A stretch of 64,000 bases of DNA from CAVSUZ01 sp963795415 (GCA_963795415.1 CAWCHQ010000002.1:620001-684000), one strand, 5' to 3'. Shown: positions 28,280 through 38,088, counted from the stretch's first letter. Notes: generated by a model from the sequence alone, not told the origin. Program-made: numbers and translations.

Positions 28280-29054
28280 TCACGCCGTGTGCGTCAGGGC
28301 ATTCCATGTCTGTGGCCCCACCACGCCATCTGCCTGCATCCCCTGACTGGCCTGGAACTGCTTCACTGCGGCGGAGGTTGTCGGCCCAAAGTCTCCGTCC
28401 ACGACGATCACGAAGTTCTTAGCAGCGAGCAATGACTGAAGCGCCGAGACATCGCCGCCCTGAGAGCCGAGTTGCAGCGTCGGCCGGGTTGCGTTGGACC
28501 CACCCGGAATCCCGAGTGCCGCTTGAGCCAGTGCGAGGTAGAGACGACGGCTGTCGATCCCGTTCAGGCCACCGTTAATGCGACGCGTGATCGTCTCGAT
28601 ATCGTCCTGATCGGCGAATTGGTTCAGGCCGTGTTCTCTCCAATACTCGCAAGCGATATCGAGGGCGGTCGGGGGGGCGGCGGCGAGGTCGGGATTACCG
28701 ACGAGGTCCAGCCCGAGGACCTGGCCATAGTGCGTGTAGTTCGCCCGGCCGGTGAGCTGGATCAGCCCACGTCCTTTGTAACGCGGGCCGTCGCCCGGTT
28801 GCGTGTTGCCGAGATCGCGGCGGCCTTCCAGGTATCCTCCGCTGGAGTATTCGACCGTTGTGCAAAACCCATCCGAACTCGTGACAGGTTTGCGCCAGGA
28901 AGTGCGCCATTCGCAGATCGCTGTTGATCTCTGATCTCTGGAGGGTGGCGTCCAGCACGGGATCGAGGGCATCGATTATCCTCTGTTGATTTTGGGCTTT
29001 TGCCCCTGCTGTAGCCGGCGCGATCTGCCGCAGGAGCTTGCCATCCACCGACAT
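28280..29054 (-). CDS. GH19 lysozyme/chitinase-like enzyme with peptidoglycan-binding domain, frameshift near 28880
   Basis: The start ATG at 29054 (MSVDGKLLRQ) has AGGAGG just upstream. Residues 1-55 end in AHFLAQTCHE, where the catalytic Glu is expected. The frame then shifts by one base at GAGTTCGG and continues SDGFCTTVEYSSGG, then GRGLIQLTGRANYTHYG, typical of GH19 enzymes. A C-terminal PG_binding_1 domain follows (QLGSQGGDVSALQSLLAAKN, DGDFGPTTSAAVKQFQ, GVVGPQTWNAL). Restored length is about 257 aa. It lacks a signal peptide, like phage endolysins, and may be a prophage relic or a peptidoglycan hydrolase exported with a partner. Confidence 0.85.
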
Positions 29055-29285
29055 GATTATCCTCCTTCCCGGGCTGGACTCATTCCTCTGAGGCATCCTG
29101 GCTCAGTATTTACGTGAGCAACAATGGTGCAGCAACATGGTGCCACGATCACTGAGGCGCTATGAAACACTTCACGGACTCTGCACTTATCTGCCGGAGT
29201 GCCCTGATGGTGCGGCGTGTGGGTCGGGGCCGGTTTACGCGCGGAGGACAGTGGGGGATAGTAGGACGGATATCAGGGGAGAGTT

Positions 29286-29843
29286 GTGATGACGGCGCCG
29301 TCTCGCCCGACCGGGCTCAATCACCTGGTCATCAACGTGCGAAACATGGAGGAGACACACCGGTTCTGGACCGAGATGCTGGGTTTCCAGAAGGTGGGGG
29401 AGTTCGTTTCCGGCGATCCTTCCGGCCTGCAGCGCAGAATGCAGTTCTACAGCGGCGATCATGGCGGGGGGCGATTGACGCACCACGACATCGCGTTCTG
29501 CGAGGTGCCGGGTCTGCCCGCGCCTGGACCGGATGGCAAGCTGGTGAGCGCCATCGCGCATATCGCGATCGCGTTCGCGGACCGGGAGGCGTGGTTGCGG
29601 CAGCTCGCTCATATCCAGTCCAGCGGCGTGACGTTCGAGCGGCGGGTCGAGCATGGGATGACTCACAGCCTGTATGTTCGCGATCCGAACGGGTATTCGG
29701 TCGAGCTGCTGTATGAGCTGCCGCGCGAGATGTGGGAGGGCGATATCAACGCGGCGCTCAATCATTACGTGGCGCTGCCGACGGAGGGGCCGGAGGCGTT
29801 GCAGGACCGGGCGGAGGGTCTGCCGGTGTTTGCGCCGGGGTGA
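29286..29843 (+). CDS. Glyoxalase/bleomycin-resistance (VOC) family protein
   Basis: Single-chain extradiol-dioxygenase-like protein of about 185 aa. Metal ligands fit GLNHLVINVRN (His near residue 11), IAHIAIAF (His near residue 95) and NGYSVELLYEL (Glu near residue 144), the pattern of catechol 2,3-dioxygenase-like VOC proteins. The start is GTG at 29286 or ATG at 29289; GGGGAG is upstream. It probably binds a metal and acts on a small organic substrate. It is isolated and divergent from the GH19 gene, so context gives no pathway. Confidence 0.88.
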   Translation: MMTAPSRPTGLNHLVINVRNMEETHRFWTEMLGFQKVGEFVSGDPSGLQRRMQFYSGDHGGGRLTHHDIAFCEVPGLPAPGPDGKLVSAIAHIAIAFADREAWLRQLAHIQSSGVTFERRVEHGMTHSLYVRDPNGYSVELLYELPREMWEGDINAALNHYVALPTEGPEALQDRAEGLPVFAPG

Positions 29844-29929
29844 TCGGACGCAGTGTGTACGACGGACCCGGGGTTGCGGTGAGAACAAGCGCGGCTGCGC
29901 ATTCGATGCCCATCAGGCGGCGGATCAGT

Positions 29930-30421
29930 TCAGAAAATTCCGAGTGCAAGACCTGAGGCAAAGGCGGCGCCGAGTTCCTCGCATCGTTGAAGCTCGGCGG
30001 GCGGGATGATCTTGGGGGCCAGGATGGCTTCCGGCGTCTGCGCGTGCGCGCAGACGATGATCGGATCGGCGACCGGCCGAAGCCGCCAGCCGGTCAGGAT
30101 GCGCTGGATCTGACGGACGGTGCCGGCTCCGTCGCTTCCGGCGCAGACCAGCAGGGCGTAGGGACGGCCGTCGATACGGCCGAGCGCCGGATAGTAGCAG
30201 CGGTCGAAGAAGTCCTTCATCAATCCCGCCATGCTGGCGAGATTTTCCGGAGTGGCGAAGATCATTCCGCTGGCCGCGAGGATGTCGGCGGATTCAGTTT
30301 CTGATGCCGCCAGAAGGCGGGCGGCGATCTGGGGTTCGGTGCGGGCGCCGTGCAGGGCGGCCTCGGCCATTTGCCTGGTGCCGCCGGTTCGCGAGTGAAA
30401 AACGATCAGCAGCGACTTCAT
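29930..30421 (-). CDS. Flavodoxin-like NAD(P)H reductase
   Basis: A protein of 163 aa with a flavodoxin fold. LLIVFHSRTGGTRQMAEA is the phosphate-binding loop for FMN. ADILAASGMIFATPENLASM and LGRIDGRPYALLVCAGSDG line the flavin. Likely an FMN-dependent oxidoreductase or electron carrier in the cytosol. It sits 54 bp downstream of an LLM oxidoreductase on the opposite reading end of the same strand, in an order that allows co-transcription. Confidence 0.85.
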   Translation of the reverse strand: MKSLLIVFHSRTGGTRQMAEAALHGARTEPQIAARLLAASETESADILAASGMIFATPENLASMAGLMKDFFDRCYYPALGRIDGRPYALLVCAGSDGAGTVRQIQRILTGWRLRPVADPIIVCAHAQTPEAILAPKIIPPAELQRCEELGAAFASGLALGIF

Positions 30422-30475
30422 GCGGCGGTGTATAACGATGCAGCGTCCGGCGCGGAACCGGCCGCGGTCGGGCGA

Positions 30476-31633
30476 TTAGGCCGGCTGGCGGAAGTGCGGC
30501 AGGACGTGGCGGGCATAAAATTCGATGACCCGCTGCTGATCCGGCTGGCCCGAGTGGACATTGACAATGCTGGCACCGCTGTTGAACAACGATTGCAGCT
30601 TCTGGACATGCACTTCCGGATCGGTTCCGACAGCCCAGGACTGCAGCACCTGCTCCATCGGAACTTGCGTTTGCGCGAGCTGCTGAATGTGTGCCGGGTT
30701 AGGATCGTTGTAGTATGTTTTGAAGGCTTTTGGCCCGAAGCGCCATAACTCGGCGGCAGCCTGAGCCTCCTGTTGGTTGCCGACGACAACGTATTGCTCG
30801 ACCAGGACCGGCATCTCCGCCGGATCCTTGCCGGCGGAGCGGGCGCCGTCTTCCCATTGCGTGCGATGCTTCTGCCAGGTTTCGGGATCGGTGATCAGCC
30901 CGTCACCGTGGATTCCGGCGAGCCGCATGGATTTCACGCCGTTGGCGGCGGTGAGCAGCGGGATCGGCTGGCGCGGCAAATCCCACAGCCTGGCATTGAC
31001 CGTGTAGAACTTGCCTTTGCGGCTTACTTCCTGCCCTGCCCAGAGTTGGCGGATGATGCCGATTGCCTCGATCAGCCGATCCCAGCGCTCCTGCCATTTC
31101 GGCCACATGCCGGTGGCGGCCTGTTCGTTCAGGGCCTCGCCCGAGCCGACGCCCAGGAAAATGCGGCCCGGATAGAGATCGCTGAGCGAGGCGAAAGCTT
31201 CGGCGACAACAGCAGGGTTGTAGCGCATCGTCGGGCAGGTGACGGTAGTGCCCATCCAGCTTTGGGTGGCTTGCGCCCCGAGCGCGCCGAGCGTGACCCA
31301 GGCCATGCCGGCGTGAACCTCGTCGGCCTGCCAGGGCTGAAGGTGATCGCTGGTAGCGAGGAGAGGGAAGCCGGAGCGAGATGCCACCGTGCCGTAACGG
31401 ATCAGGGCGGGCGGCGTGAATTGTTCGTGCGCGAGCATATAGCCGATCAAGCCGCGGCGGAGGGGGCCGGTCTGATGCTGGGCCTGGCTACCAGGGTTCG
31501 GCGCAGGGTTCGCCTGGGCGTGGGCGGCACCCATGCCCAGCGCGGAAGCGCCGACGATGGCAGTTGCCATGTTCAGTAGATGCCGCCGGTTGGGGCTGGC
31601 GGGCAGGCCGGGAAAGGAACGTGTGTCGCGCAC
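30476..31633 (-). CDS. LLM-class oxidoreductase with Tat-like export signal
   Basis: F420- or FMN-dependent luciferase-like monooxygenase family, about 385 aa. The N-terminus from the GTG at 31633 has RRHLLNMATAIVGASALGM ending AHAQA, a Tat-type signal peptide (twin Arg, hydrophobic core, AxA cleavage). The barrel has GRIFLGVGSGEALNEQ and PIPLLTAANGVKSMRLAG, the substrate/cofactor motifs of F420-dependent glucose-6-phosphate dehydrogenase-like enzymes. Exported members of this family occur in several proteobacteria with unknown substrates. Export of a folded flavoprotein through Tat fits. An open extension to 31666 has no support. Confidence 0.86.
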   Translation of the reverse strand: MRDTRSFPGLPASPNRRHLLNMATAIVGASALGMGAAHAQANPAPNPGSQAQHQTGPLRRGLIGYMLAHEQFTPPALIRYGTVASRSGFPLLATSDHLQPWQADEVHAGMAWVTLGALGAQATQSWMGTTVTCPTMRYNPAVVAEAFASLSDLYPGRIFLGVGSGEALNEQAATGMWPKWQERWDRLIEAIGIIRQLWAGQEVSRKGKFYTVNARLWDLPRQPIPLLTAANGVKSMRLAGIHGDGLITDPETWQKHRTQWEDGARSAGKDPAEMPVLVEQYVVVGNQQEAQAAAELWRFGPKAFKTYYNDPNPAHIQQLAQTQVPMEQVLQSWAVGTDPEVHVQKLQSLFNSGASIVNVHSGQPDQQRVIEFYARHVLPHFRQPA

Positions 31634-31968
31634 GGTCTTCTGGCTCCGGTGACATGCGCAGAGCAACGGTCCGGAGGTGTGGCGGTTGCTTCAGGAAGCG
31701 GAAATGCATGCACCTGTTATTGTGCTGGCGCGCTGCCTGCGATCTTTTATGAAACCGGAACGGCTGAGATGAATTTGTGCCGCTTCGATCGCTGTCGGCT
31801 GGGGCGGTGGCCGCAGCGATGGTGTGCGAGTCAGGGTGGAGCGGCAGTCCATTATAAATGGGCTACAAACAGGCGGTCCTTTTGGGATGGCTGGACTTTG
31901 GATCTCTGCATGCACTGGTTTTAGGCAAACAGAGCCTAGCTCGGGTTCTCGGAGACGGCACGCCTGGT
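31634..31968. other. Intergenic stretch, nothing recognised
   Basis: I see no gene or RNA. Small frames on both strands are shadows. The end of the next leftward gene lies at 31969. Confidence 0.4.
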
Positions 31969-32355
31969 TCAGTGGGCGAACAGGCGGCCGAAGGTTTCCC
32001 GGATGAGTTGTTGCAGGCCGCTTCCCGGAGAGCTCATGGCTTTGAGCAGGTTCAGGGTCCGTGCCGCAGGTCCATCCACAGTGAAGCGTGCCCCTTCGAA
32101 GGCACATCGCTCGAGGCGCGGCGGCTCGCCGCCACTGTAGCGAACAGTCGTGCCGCAGAAGTGGCATTCGATGAATTCGGTGCCGTCCAGGTCAACGGTT
32201 TCGGTTCCGAAGGCCCGTCCAACAAACCGCCGATGTGCATCCTTGGGCCGAAGGGTTCTTTTACCTGGTGATGCCCTTGTTTGTCCCGCTATCGTTGTTT
32301 GTCCCGTTATCTTTGTTTGGGCGCGTCGCTGGCCGGGAAGATTGCTGGAGGGCAT
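31969..32355 (-). CDS. Hypothetical protein, about 128 aa
   Basis: I do not recognise this protein. Starting at MPSSNLPGQ (32355), the N-terminal third is a low-complexity KITGQTTIAGQTRAS segment encoded by short tandem repeats in the DNA near 32275-32320. The rest contains a possible pentapeptide-like or short beta-strand region, TEFIECHFCGTTVRYSGGEP with ERCAFEGARFTVDGPA, in which Cys/Ala-centred turns recur. This pattern is often seen in small stand-alone proteins of Acetobacteraceae. The function is unknown. Confidence 0.55.
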   Translation of the reverse strand: MPSSNLPGQRRAQTKITGQTTIAGQTRASPGKRTLRPKDAHRRFVGRAFGTETVDLDGTEFIECHFCGTTVRYSGGEPPRLERCAFEGARFTVDGPAARTLNLLKAMSSPGSGLQQLIRETFGRLFAH

Positions 32356-32400
32356 TCGATTACCGCCCCGCTGGAGCCTGTTCAGCGTGGCTGGACACAT

Positions 32401-32821
32401 TTGGCATTTCTTCCGGTGTCAGATCGATAGGGTTATGGAGGCGCCTGCCGGTTCGTGCGAGCGGCATGTAATTCAAGAGGCGGCCGCCGCCGCGAGCAGT
32501 GCCCCGGGAGAGGCGAACGGGGAAGCCGAGTGAAGTAACAGAATCGTTCTTGAAAGGAACTTGCAGTCCATCGGCGAGTCCGGCAAACCTTATCGGCGAT
32601 CGCACACGGTGCACTCCTTCCATTGCCGGACCTATGAATCAAACTTGAGTTTATTACATGACTGGCGCTTCGTCAGGCAACGATAATGCCGTGCTGGTCT
32701 ATCTCAATTTCGTGAGCCATGCATCGCCAAAGTCGCTTAGCCGAATTTCGGCTGGTCGAAATCCGTGGACTAACACAGCAGGAAGCTTGCAAGCTGGGGC
32801 CTGCACTTACGGTTCGTTCGC
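32401..32821. other. Intergenic stretch, no gene seen
   Basis: Composition is mixed with AT-rich patches near 32540-32560 and 32635-32660 that could hold promoters for the leftward gene. No coding or RNA feature is supported. Confidence 0.35.
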
Positions 32822-33334
32822 TTATCCGGCTCCTAGCGCCTTCTTGGCCTCGTCGACCGCCCCCATGCAGGAGGTGTCATTCCTGCCGTCCAGGGTGCGG
32901 GCGCGATCAAGCGCCGCAGTAACTTTCCGCAGCCTATCCTGATCCGCGGCGGCTGGGGTGCCGTTACGAGCGGCCTCGGCTTGCGTCGGCTGACCCTGCT
33001 GCTGCAATCGAGCATCCTGGGGAGAGGCGGCTGACCCGCCAGTTGCCTGGCTCATCGCGCCGGTGGGGCCGACCCGGTTCGAGCCGCTGCCCTGTCCGGA
33101 CGTGCGAACTTCGGCCGCGCTTGTTGACGCTTCCGGCGTCGCGCGCACCGATGAGCCCGCCTCGGAAACCTGGCGGCTCTCGTTGCTTGCAGGGCTGGTC
33201 AGCACTGGACCGGCTCCGGCATCCCGGCTGCTGAGGTGCTGCTGCAGCGCCGCGATCTGCTGTGAGCAGGGGCCGGCGAACGCTGCCCCGCTGGTCAGCG
33301 CCATAGCCGCACACCCTATGAGAAGTAATTTCAT
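32822..33334 (-). CDS. Secreted Ser/Ala/Gln-rich hypothetical protein
   Basis: A protein of 170 aa with signal peptide MKLLLIGCAAMALTSGAAFA. The mature part has CSQQIAALQQHL and ends with DRARTLDGRNDTSCMGAVDE. These two cysteines bracket a long disordered Ser/Gly/Gln-rich middle. Periplasmic or extracellular proteins with this CSxQIxxLxxxL...C(M)xAVxxAK pattern recur in Acetobacteraceae; their role is unknown. The gene lies about 200 bp left of the tRNA-derived attachment sequence and is probably the last chromosomal gene before the island. Confidence 0.75.
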   Translation of the reverse strand: MKLLLIGCAAMALTSGAAFAGPCSQQIAALQQHLSSRDAGAGPVLTSPASNESRQVSEAGSSVRATPEASTSAAEVRTSGQGSGSNRVGPTGAMSQATGGSAASPQDARLQQQGQPTQAEAARNGTPAAADQDRLRKVTAALDRARTLDGRNDTSCMGAVDEAKKALGAG

Positions 33335-33709
33335 CGGCCCGTCTCCGCTTCAAGTTCGGCGGAAACGCCGCAGCGGATTTCAGGTTGCCGCCGGGCGCAC
33401 GACAGAATCGCCGGTCGGGCCACGGCCGATCGCAAGCCCGGCCCACGTAAATCTGTAACCGTGTATTTGAAACCAAGTGCTGTGGGGCGAGCAGCCAAGG
33501 CATCGGAGCGCCGAGAAACCAGCGGGTCGAAATCAATGGCGTCCCGTAGGGGATTCGAACCCCTGTTGCCGCCGTGAGAGGGACTAAACGGGCGTCCAAT
33601 GGCGTCCAACAACGTCCATAACATATTGAAATCATTAAATCGTAGATAGCGGTAGACAACGTTAGCCAGCGCTGGATACTACCCCTGTATCTACCCACGG
33701 AAACGATCC
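33335..33709. other. Intergenic junction region between chromosome and island
   Basis: Apart from the tRNA-Glu fragment at 33537-33580, no gene is visible. Short direct repeats of GGCGTCCAA occur at about 33590-33610, next to the tRNA fragment, and may be integrase arm-type sites. Confidence 0.5.
33537..33580 (-). other. attL/attR-like site: 3' half of tRNA-Glu(CUC)
   Basis: The minus strand reads the last 44 nt of a tRNA-Glu: anticodon loop CTCTCAC, anticodon stem GGCGG, variable CAAC, T-arm AGGGGTTCGAATCCCCT, acceptor ACGGGAC, discriminator G and CCA. The 5' acceptor and D-arm are absent, so this is not a functional tRNA gene. Orientation places the foreign DNA to the right, starting about 33581, directly before the integrase. 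Confidence 0.85.
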
Positions 33710-35092
33710 ATGCGCCAAACCGATGACCAGCCGATTACAACACGAGCAGCCCGCGAGCGGCTGCCGCCGAAGCACGAGCCTTATTGGAGGCGTGTCGATA
33801 CTGCCACTGCCGTCGGGTATAGGCGGACTGATCGCGGCGGGTTCTGGACGGCGCGCGTGATGATTGATGGGCGATACCGCAAAGGCGCGCTCGGCCGTGC
33901 CGACGACGCCACGAAGGCCGACGGCGTGAATGTGCTGGACTTTCGACAGGCGGAAACCAAGGCACGTGAATGGGCGGCCCGGGAGAACCGGAAAGCGGTC
34001 GGGCTCGAAACCGAACACTCCGGACGGCCTTACACGGTCGCCGACGCCGTGCGTGACTACGTGGCCGCTTACAAGCTCCGTGGCGGGAAGGGAGGGGGGC
34101 GTATGCAGGATGCGATCAACGCTCACATCCTGCCCGCGCTGGGTTCGGTTCGGCTAGACCGGTTGACGCGCAATCGGGTCGAGAAGTGGCGAGACGCTAC
34201 CGCTAGCGCACCCCCGCGGCTCCGGACATCTCGCAAATCAGGGGCGGCACAACGCACGCGCCCGGTGGATCTTGATAACCAAGACGTGATGCGCGCCCGC
34301 CGCGCCAGCGCAAACCGTGTGCTTACCGTCTTAAAAGCGGCCCTTAATCATGCGCATCAAGCAGGCCGCGTCTCCCATGACGATGGCTGGAAGCTGGCGA
34401 AACCGTTCAGGAAGGTGGACGCGCCCCGCATCCGCTATCTCGGGGACACCGAGGCCACCCGACTGCTGAATGCATGCGGCGGCGAGTTCCGGCAGCTTGT
34501 AGTCGCGGCTCTGCTAACTGGCATGCGTTACGGCGAGCTGGCCGGGATGGACGTGGCCGATTTCCATCCGGAGCCGGCCACGATTTCCCTATCCCCCGGC
34601 AAGACCAAGGGTGGTAAGGCACGGCTGATTTACCTGACGGACGAGGGACGTGACTTCTTCACCGCGAGCACAGCAGGGAAGGAGCGCAGTGTGCTCGTAT
34701 TCCGAAGGGCTGACGGCGAGCCGTGGGGGAGATCGCATCAGTTCCGACCGCTTCGGGAAGCTTGCAAGGCGGCGAAGATCACGCCCGCAATCGGTTTCCA
34801 CATTCTCCGACACACGTATGCCAGCCGGCTGGTGATGAGCGGCGTTCCCATGTCGGTCGTCGCTCAACAGATAGGTGACAGTGAGGCGATCACCGCCAAG
34901 CACTATGCGCACCTGGCGCCAAGCTACGTCGGTGACATGGTGCGGCAAGCGCTGAACCCGCTAGGAGTTAAATTCGGAACGAATGTCGCGCCATTCCGGC
35001 CGCTGGGCAATATTGCCTCACGTGAACACCCGCACTGCCCACGCCCGGGTGCCGAGCCGGACCTGCAAGCCGGCCAAGCTGACCCCACGTAA
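33710..35092 (+). CDS. int: Tyrosine recombinase/integrase of a genomic island
   Basis: Site-specific integrase of 460 aa, the usual length. An N-terminal arm-binding region is followed by a SAM-like core-binding domain (about residues 105-215). The catalytic domain shows Arg in LLTGMRYGELAG, then HILRHTYAS with His and Arg, and the nucleophile Tyr in AKHYAHLAP. It starts 130 bp from a tRNA-Glu 3' fragment, the normal target of such enzymes. It presumably excises and integrates the region to the right. No excisionase gene is evident next to it. Confidence 0.95.
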   Translation: MRQTDDQPITTRAARERLPPKHEPYWRRVDTATAVGYRRTDRGGFWTARVMIDGRYRKGALGRADDATKADGVNVLDFRQAETKAREWAARENRKAVGLETEHSGRPYTVADAVRDYVAAYKLRGGKGGGRMQDAINAHILPALGSVRLDRLTRNRVEKWRDATASAPPRLRTSRKSGAAQRTRPVDLDNQDVMRARRASANRVLTVLKAALNHAHQAGRVSHDDGWKLAKPFRKVDAPRIRYLGDTEATRLLNACGGEFRQLVVAALLTGMRYGELAGMDVADFHPEPATISLSPGKTKGGKARLIYLTDEGRDFFTASTAGKERSVLVFRRADGEPWGRSHQFRPLREACKAAKITPAIGFHILRHTYASRLVMSGVPMSVVAQQIGDSEAITAKHYAHLAPSYVGDMVRQALNPLGVKFGTNVAPFRPLGNIASREHPHCPRPGAEPDLQAGQADPT

Positions 35093-35429
35093 GGTCGCGC
35101 AGTGACATCCCTGCGAGTATGGGGCAAAATAGGGGACCAGAAAAAGCCGCCCCGGTTGCTCGGAGCGGCACGAGTTGATAGGTCTTGAGAACGGAGCCCC
35201 GATGCTAGCGCGGCAGAAATGTTCCCGCTACGGGATTCGGTGTCATGGCTGGAATATTCGGCATCGGCGCTGCGCTGGCGGCTTCCCTGCGCTATGCTGC
35301 CTCCGAGGCTTGGAGGCCAAAAGGCGCCTGAGTTTGCCGCAGCCCGGGCGGTAGTCTTCCTGCCTCCGCCCGGGCTGCGGCGGCTGCTCGGGTCGAACGC
35401 ATATCAGCGCCTCGGTGTCGTGCCGCCGT
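35093..35429. other. Intergenic stretch after the integrase
   Basis: No gene supported. Frames on both strands are shadows of GC-rich sequence. Confidence 0.35.
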
Positions 35430-35636
35430 TCAGGGAACGCCGAACCATGCCAGCACGCCGATAACACCGAAACCGGCGACGCCGGCGAGGAGGATGGCCG
35501 CGAAAACCCACTGCTCGCCAGTGCCAACCCAAACTGAGCTCTCTAATGGTCCGATGGTGAGGTAGGAATTTGCGCCAGGCATTGCCGCCGGTGTAGGCTC
35601 CGGGTGCGCTTGTGGCTGATTTTCCGTGCCGCTCAA
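35430..35636 (-). CDS. Small membrane protein
   Basis: A protein of about 68 aa from the TTG at 35636, chosen because AGGAGG lies seven bases upstream. The product is proline-rich at first, then has one C-terminal transmembrane helix (WVFAAILLAGVAGFGVIGVL). Function unknown; such one-helix proteins are frequent in mobile-element cargo. Confidence 0.5.
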   Translation of the reverse strand: MSGTENQPQAHPEPTPAAMPGANSYLTIGPLESSVWVGTGEQWVFAAILLAGVAGFGVIGVLAWFGVP

Positions 35637-36365
35637 ATCAATTCCTCCTGGGATTGCTGCGCTACCGTTCCACAACTACAGGTTGAGAGCAAGCGGTGTT
35701 GTCCCGCCCCCTTGAACGCAATCGCGCTTTACGATTCGTCAATTTGTTTGGCCTATTTCACCGGCCCTTCCGGCAATACCGCCGGCTCATCCGGCAATAT
35801 CGCCGGGCAAAGCATTCCACTGGAGAAGCGTCCGAGACCCAGGCAACGGGCGCTTCTTTCTCCCCGCAAGCGGCCCGCGTCACCGGCGCTAACAATCAGG
35901 ATTTACGGGGCGAGACTACGACCGGATTGCCGCCGTCACCACCGCGGCCAAAGTTGCAGATGCTTCCATAGCCGGGGATCGTTTCCGCGCACCGGCCCAT
36001 CAGCTCCAAAGGTGAGCGGCCACCGCGGCCACCTCCGCCGATCTCCCCGCTTCGCCGCCTTCACCCCCGATAATGACGTTTTGGCCGCTGCCACCCACGA
36101 TTGCTCCCGAGCCAGCATCTCCACCGCCAGAACCCGGCGGCCACGATCCAATCGGGGCGAGAGGATGCGTCACCCTGTTTTGCCCCGGGTTCACAGGCAA
36201 CCGTGCGTAGCAGCGCGGCCGGCCCATTCATCATGACTTTCTCGATTGAGGTAGCTTGCGGACGAGCGGCTAAGTTCCATCTCGAAACCGTGAGCAGGTA
36301 TTCACGTCCACCGGGTGACGAGGCGTTACCCCTACGAGCTACAGGTTGCCCCCCGCCCCGATCGC
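35637..36365. other. Non-coding or decayed stretch
   Basis: I see no supported gene. Around 35770-35815 there is a short run of direct repeats (CCGGCAATA/CCGGCAATAT). The minus strand 36230-36000 reads as a glycine-rich low-complexity segment (SGGGDAGSGAIVGGSGQN), which may be the remnant of a gene for a Gly-rich protein. Confidence 0.35.
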
Positions 36366-37158
36366 ATGGTGAAGAAGCATAAGGGCGGGGCATCAAAAGC
36401 AACAACAAAGTCTGCTATGCCGAACCATCTTTATTATGGCGACAACCTGCAAGCGTTGCGCGAGCATATCGCGGACGAAAGCGTTGACCTTATTTACCTA
36501 GACCCACCGTTCAACAGCAAAGCCAATTACAATGTTCTATTCCGTGCTCCGACTGGCGAACAGTCGCAAGCGCATCGAAGCTTTCGAGGATACGTGGCAT
36601 TGGAACGACAGCGCCGAGCGGGCCTTTGATGAGGTGATGCAGAGCGGAGATACCGACGCCGCCGAGATGCTCCGGGCCATGCGGTCATTCCTAACCGAGA
36701 ATGACATGATGGCTTATCTAACGACGATGGCCGTCCGCTTGATCGAGTTGCACCGCGTCTTGAAGCCAACCGGGAGCCTGTATCTGCATTGCGATCCGAC
36801 CGCAGGCCATTACCTGAAGGTCTTGCTAGACGCGATTTTCGGCAAAGGCCGATATCTGAACGAGATCGTCTGGCGTCGCACCGGTTCTCACAACCCGCGC
36901 CGCTCCTATGGCCCTGTGCATGACGTTATCCACGTCTTGACGAAATCACCCACCTACAAATTCAACATTGTCCGGCGACCCTACATGAAGGGCCACGTCG
37001 AAAGTCGCTACACCAAGCAGCCTGACGGACGGATGAAATTGACGTCCGGCGGTAACGTCCTGACTGGCGCGGGAGCAACGGGCGGCGCATCCGGCCAAGT
37101 CTGGCGCGGGTTCGACCCGGCAGCAAAAAAGCGACACTGGGCCATACCGGATGAATAG
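36366..37158 (+). pseudogene. DNA adenine/cytosine-N4 methyltransferase, frameshifted and truncated
   Basis: The N-terminus gives LYYGDNLQALREHI and DLIYLDPPFNSKANYN, the catalytic DPPF motif of type III/beta-class modification enzymes. The frame changes near 36560 and continues IEAFEDTWHWNDSAERAF and GSLYLHCDPTAGHYLK. It ends abruptly at HWAIPDE after about 265 codons, where family members run to 500 or more residues. At that point the sequence passes directly into an oppositely oriented antitoxin fragment. This looks like a deletion junction that removed the target-recognition part and any restriction partner. Confidence 0.85.
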
Positions 37159-37235
37159 CTGCCCGTCGAGACTGCGGCGCGGATTGCCTGCGCCATGTCG
37201 GCGGGGAGGGTGATGCTGAGTTTTTCGGCGTTCAT
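37152..37235 (-). pseudogene. ParD-like antitoxin N-terminal fragment
   Basis: Reading leftwards from the ATG at 37235: MNAEKLSITLPADMAQAIRA, then AVSTGSYSS, the ribbon-helix-helix start of ParD antitoxins. The frame then runs into methyltransferase sequence, so only about 28 codons remain. No ParE toxin gene is found. A GGAGG-like CCAGGAGGCC lies upstream of the start. Confidence 0.75.
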
Positions 37236-37740
37236 GTGGCCTCCTGGTAGGATAAAATAGCACAAAATCCTGCCGGTTGTCGCCGTCCAACTGACCTGGC
37301 GCCCCTCGCCAAGCCCCTGTTCCTAGTTCGGCCTCTCCCAAGCCGGAGCCCTCCGCCTCGCGCTGACCAGATCGCGGCACCGCGAAAAACTGTCGGGAGC
37401 GGAAAAGCGGGGCTGGACCCAGCCCGAAACCTGCGGGCGCCGTGCTCCAGGCTGAGCGGTCCAGAGAGCTCAAAGAGCTGGGGGCCGGTCCCTGCGAGGC
37501 GGGCCGCGTCAGTGCGACCCGCGAGACGCTGTCATGCGTCCGGCCGCTTCGGCTGCCAACCACCGCAAGGCCACCAGGGCAATTGTCTGCATGTCTCTGC
37601 CTTTGATTGTCGGCGTGTCGACGGGTTGGCGCATCGCCATTTTGATGCGTAGATGGGTCGGACTCTCGCGGACTGGATGGAGTCGGTGCACAAGGGATTA
37701 TGATTTCAAGCGGCAGGGGTCACCCCCTCCGGGCGGCTCG
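37236..37740. other. Intergenic stretch, nothing recognised
   Basis: The region between the ParD fragment and the MazF remnant shows only shadow frames on both strands. Confidence 0.3.
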
Positions 37741-38088
37741 TTACCGCCTCGGCCGGGTGATGGTGCCCGCTCCGATCCCCAGCACGACGGCCATCTGCCG
37801 GGTGATCAGACGCATGGTCGCGGCATCGAGCTGGCGATCGCCTCGCCCATTTCGGCCAGGCGCAGTGTTTGTGGCCAGTCCACCATCACTTGCGATGCCA
37901 CGCGCAAGCCGGTTGCCTCACCGGGCGCCACGTCGATTCGCAGGCTGAACCCGGGGCGCAGCAGGACCGTCGCGTAGGGCAGCTCCGCGAGCAGGTCCGA
38001 TCGCACCACGACGGCCGGCCGGGCCTTCGCGCGGCAGTCTGACCAGAACCACGGTGCCCCGGCGAACCACTCGCGGCTCTACCGCCAT
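37741..38088 (-). pseudogene. MazF/PemK-like toxin, two frameshifts
   Basis: The start ATG at 38088 overlaps the antitoxin stop. The first frame gives VVRRGTVVLVRLP. After a shift near 38025 it continues RPAVVVRSDLLAELPYATVL, and after another near 37835 it ends QLDAATMRLITRQMAVVLGI. The pieces fit an endoribonuclease of the MazF/PemK fold of about 115 aa (RRGxVxLVxxP...GRPAVVVRSD). If the shifts are real the toxin is dead, which would free the antitoxin from selection. Confidence 0.7.

Noticed and set aside
33537..33580. Functional tRNA-Glu gene
   Set aside because: The 5' acceptor strand, D-arm and 5' anticodon stem are missing; only the 3' half is present.
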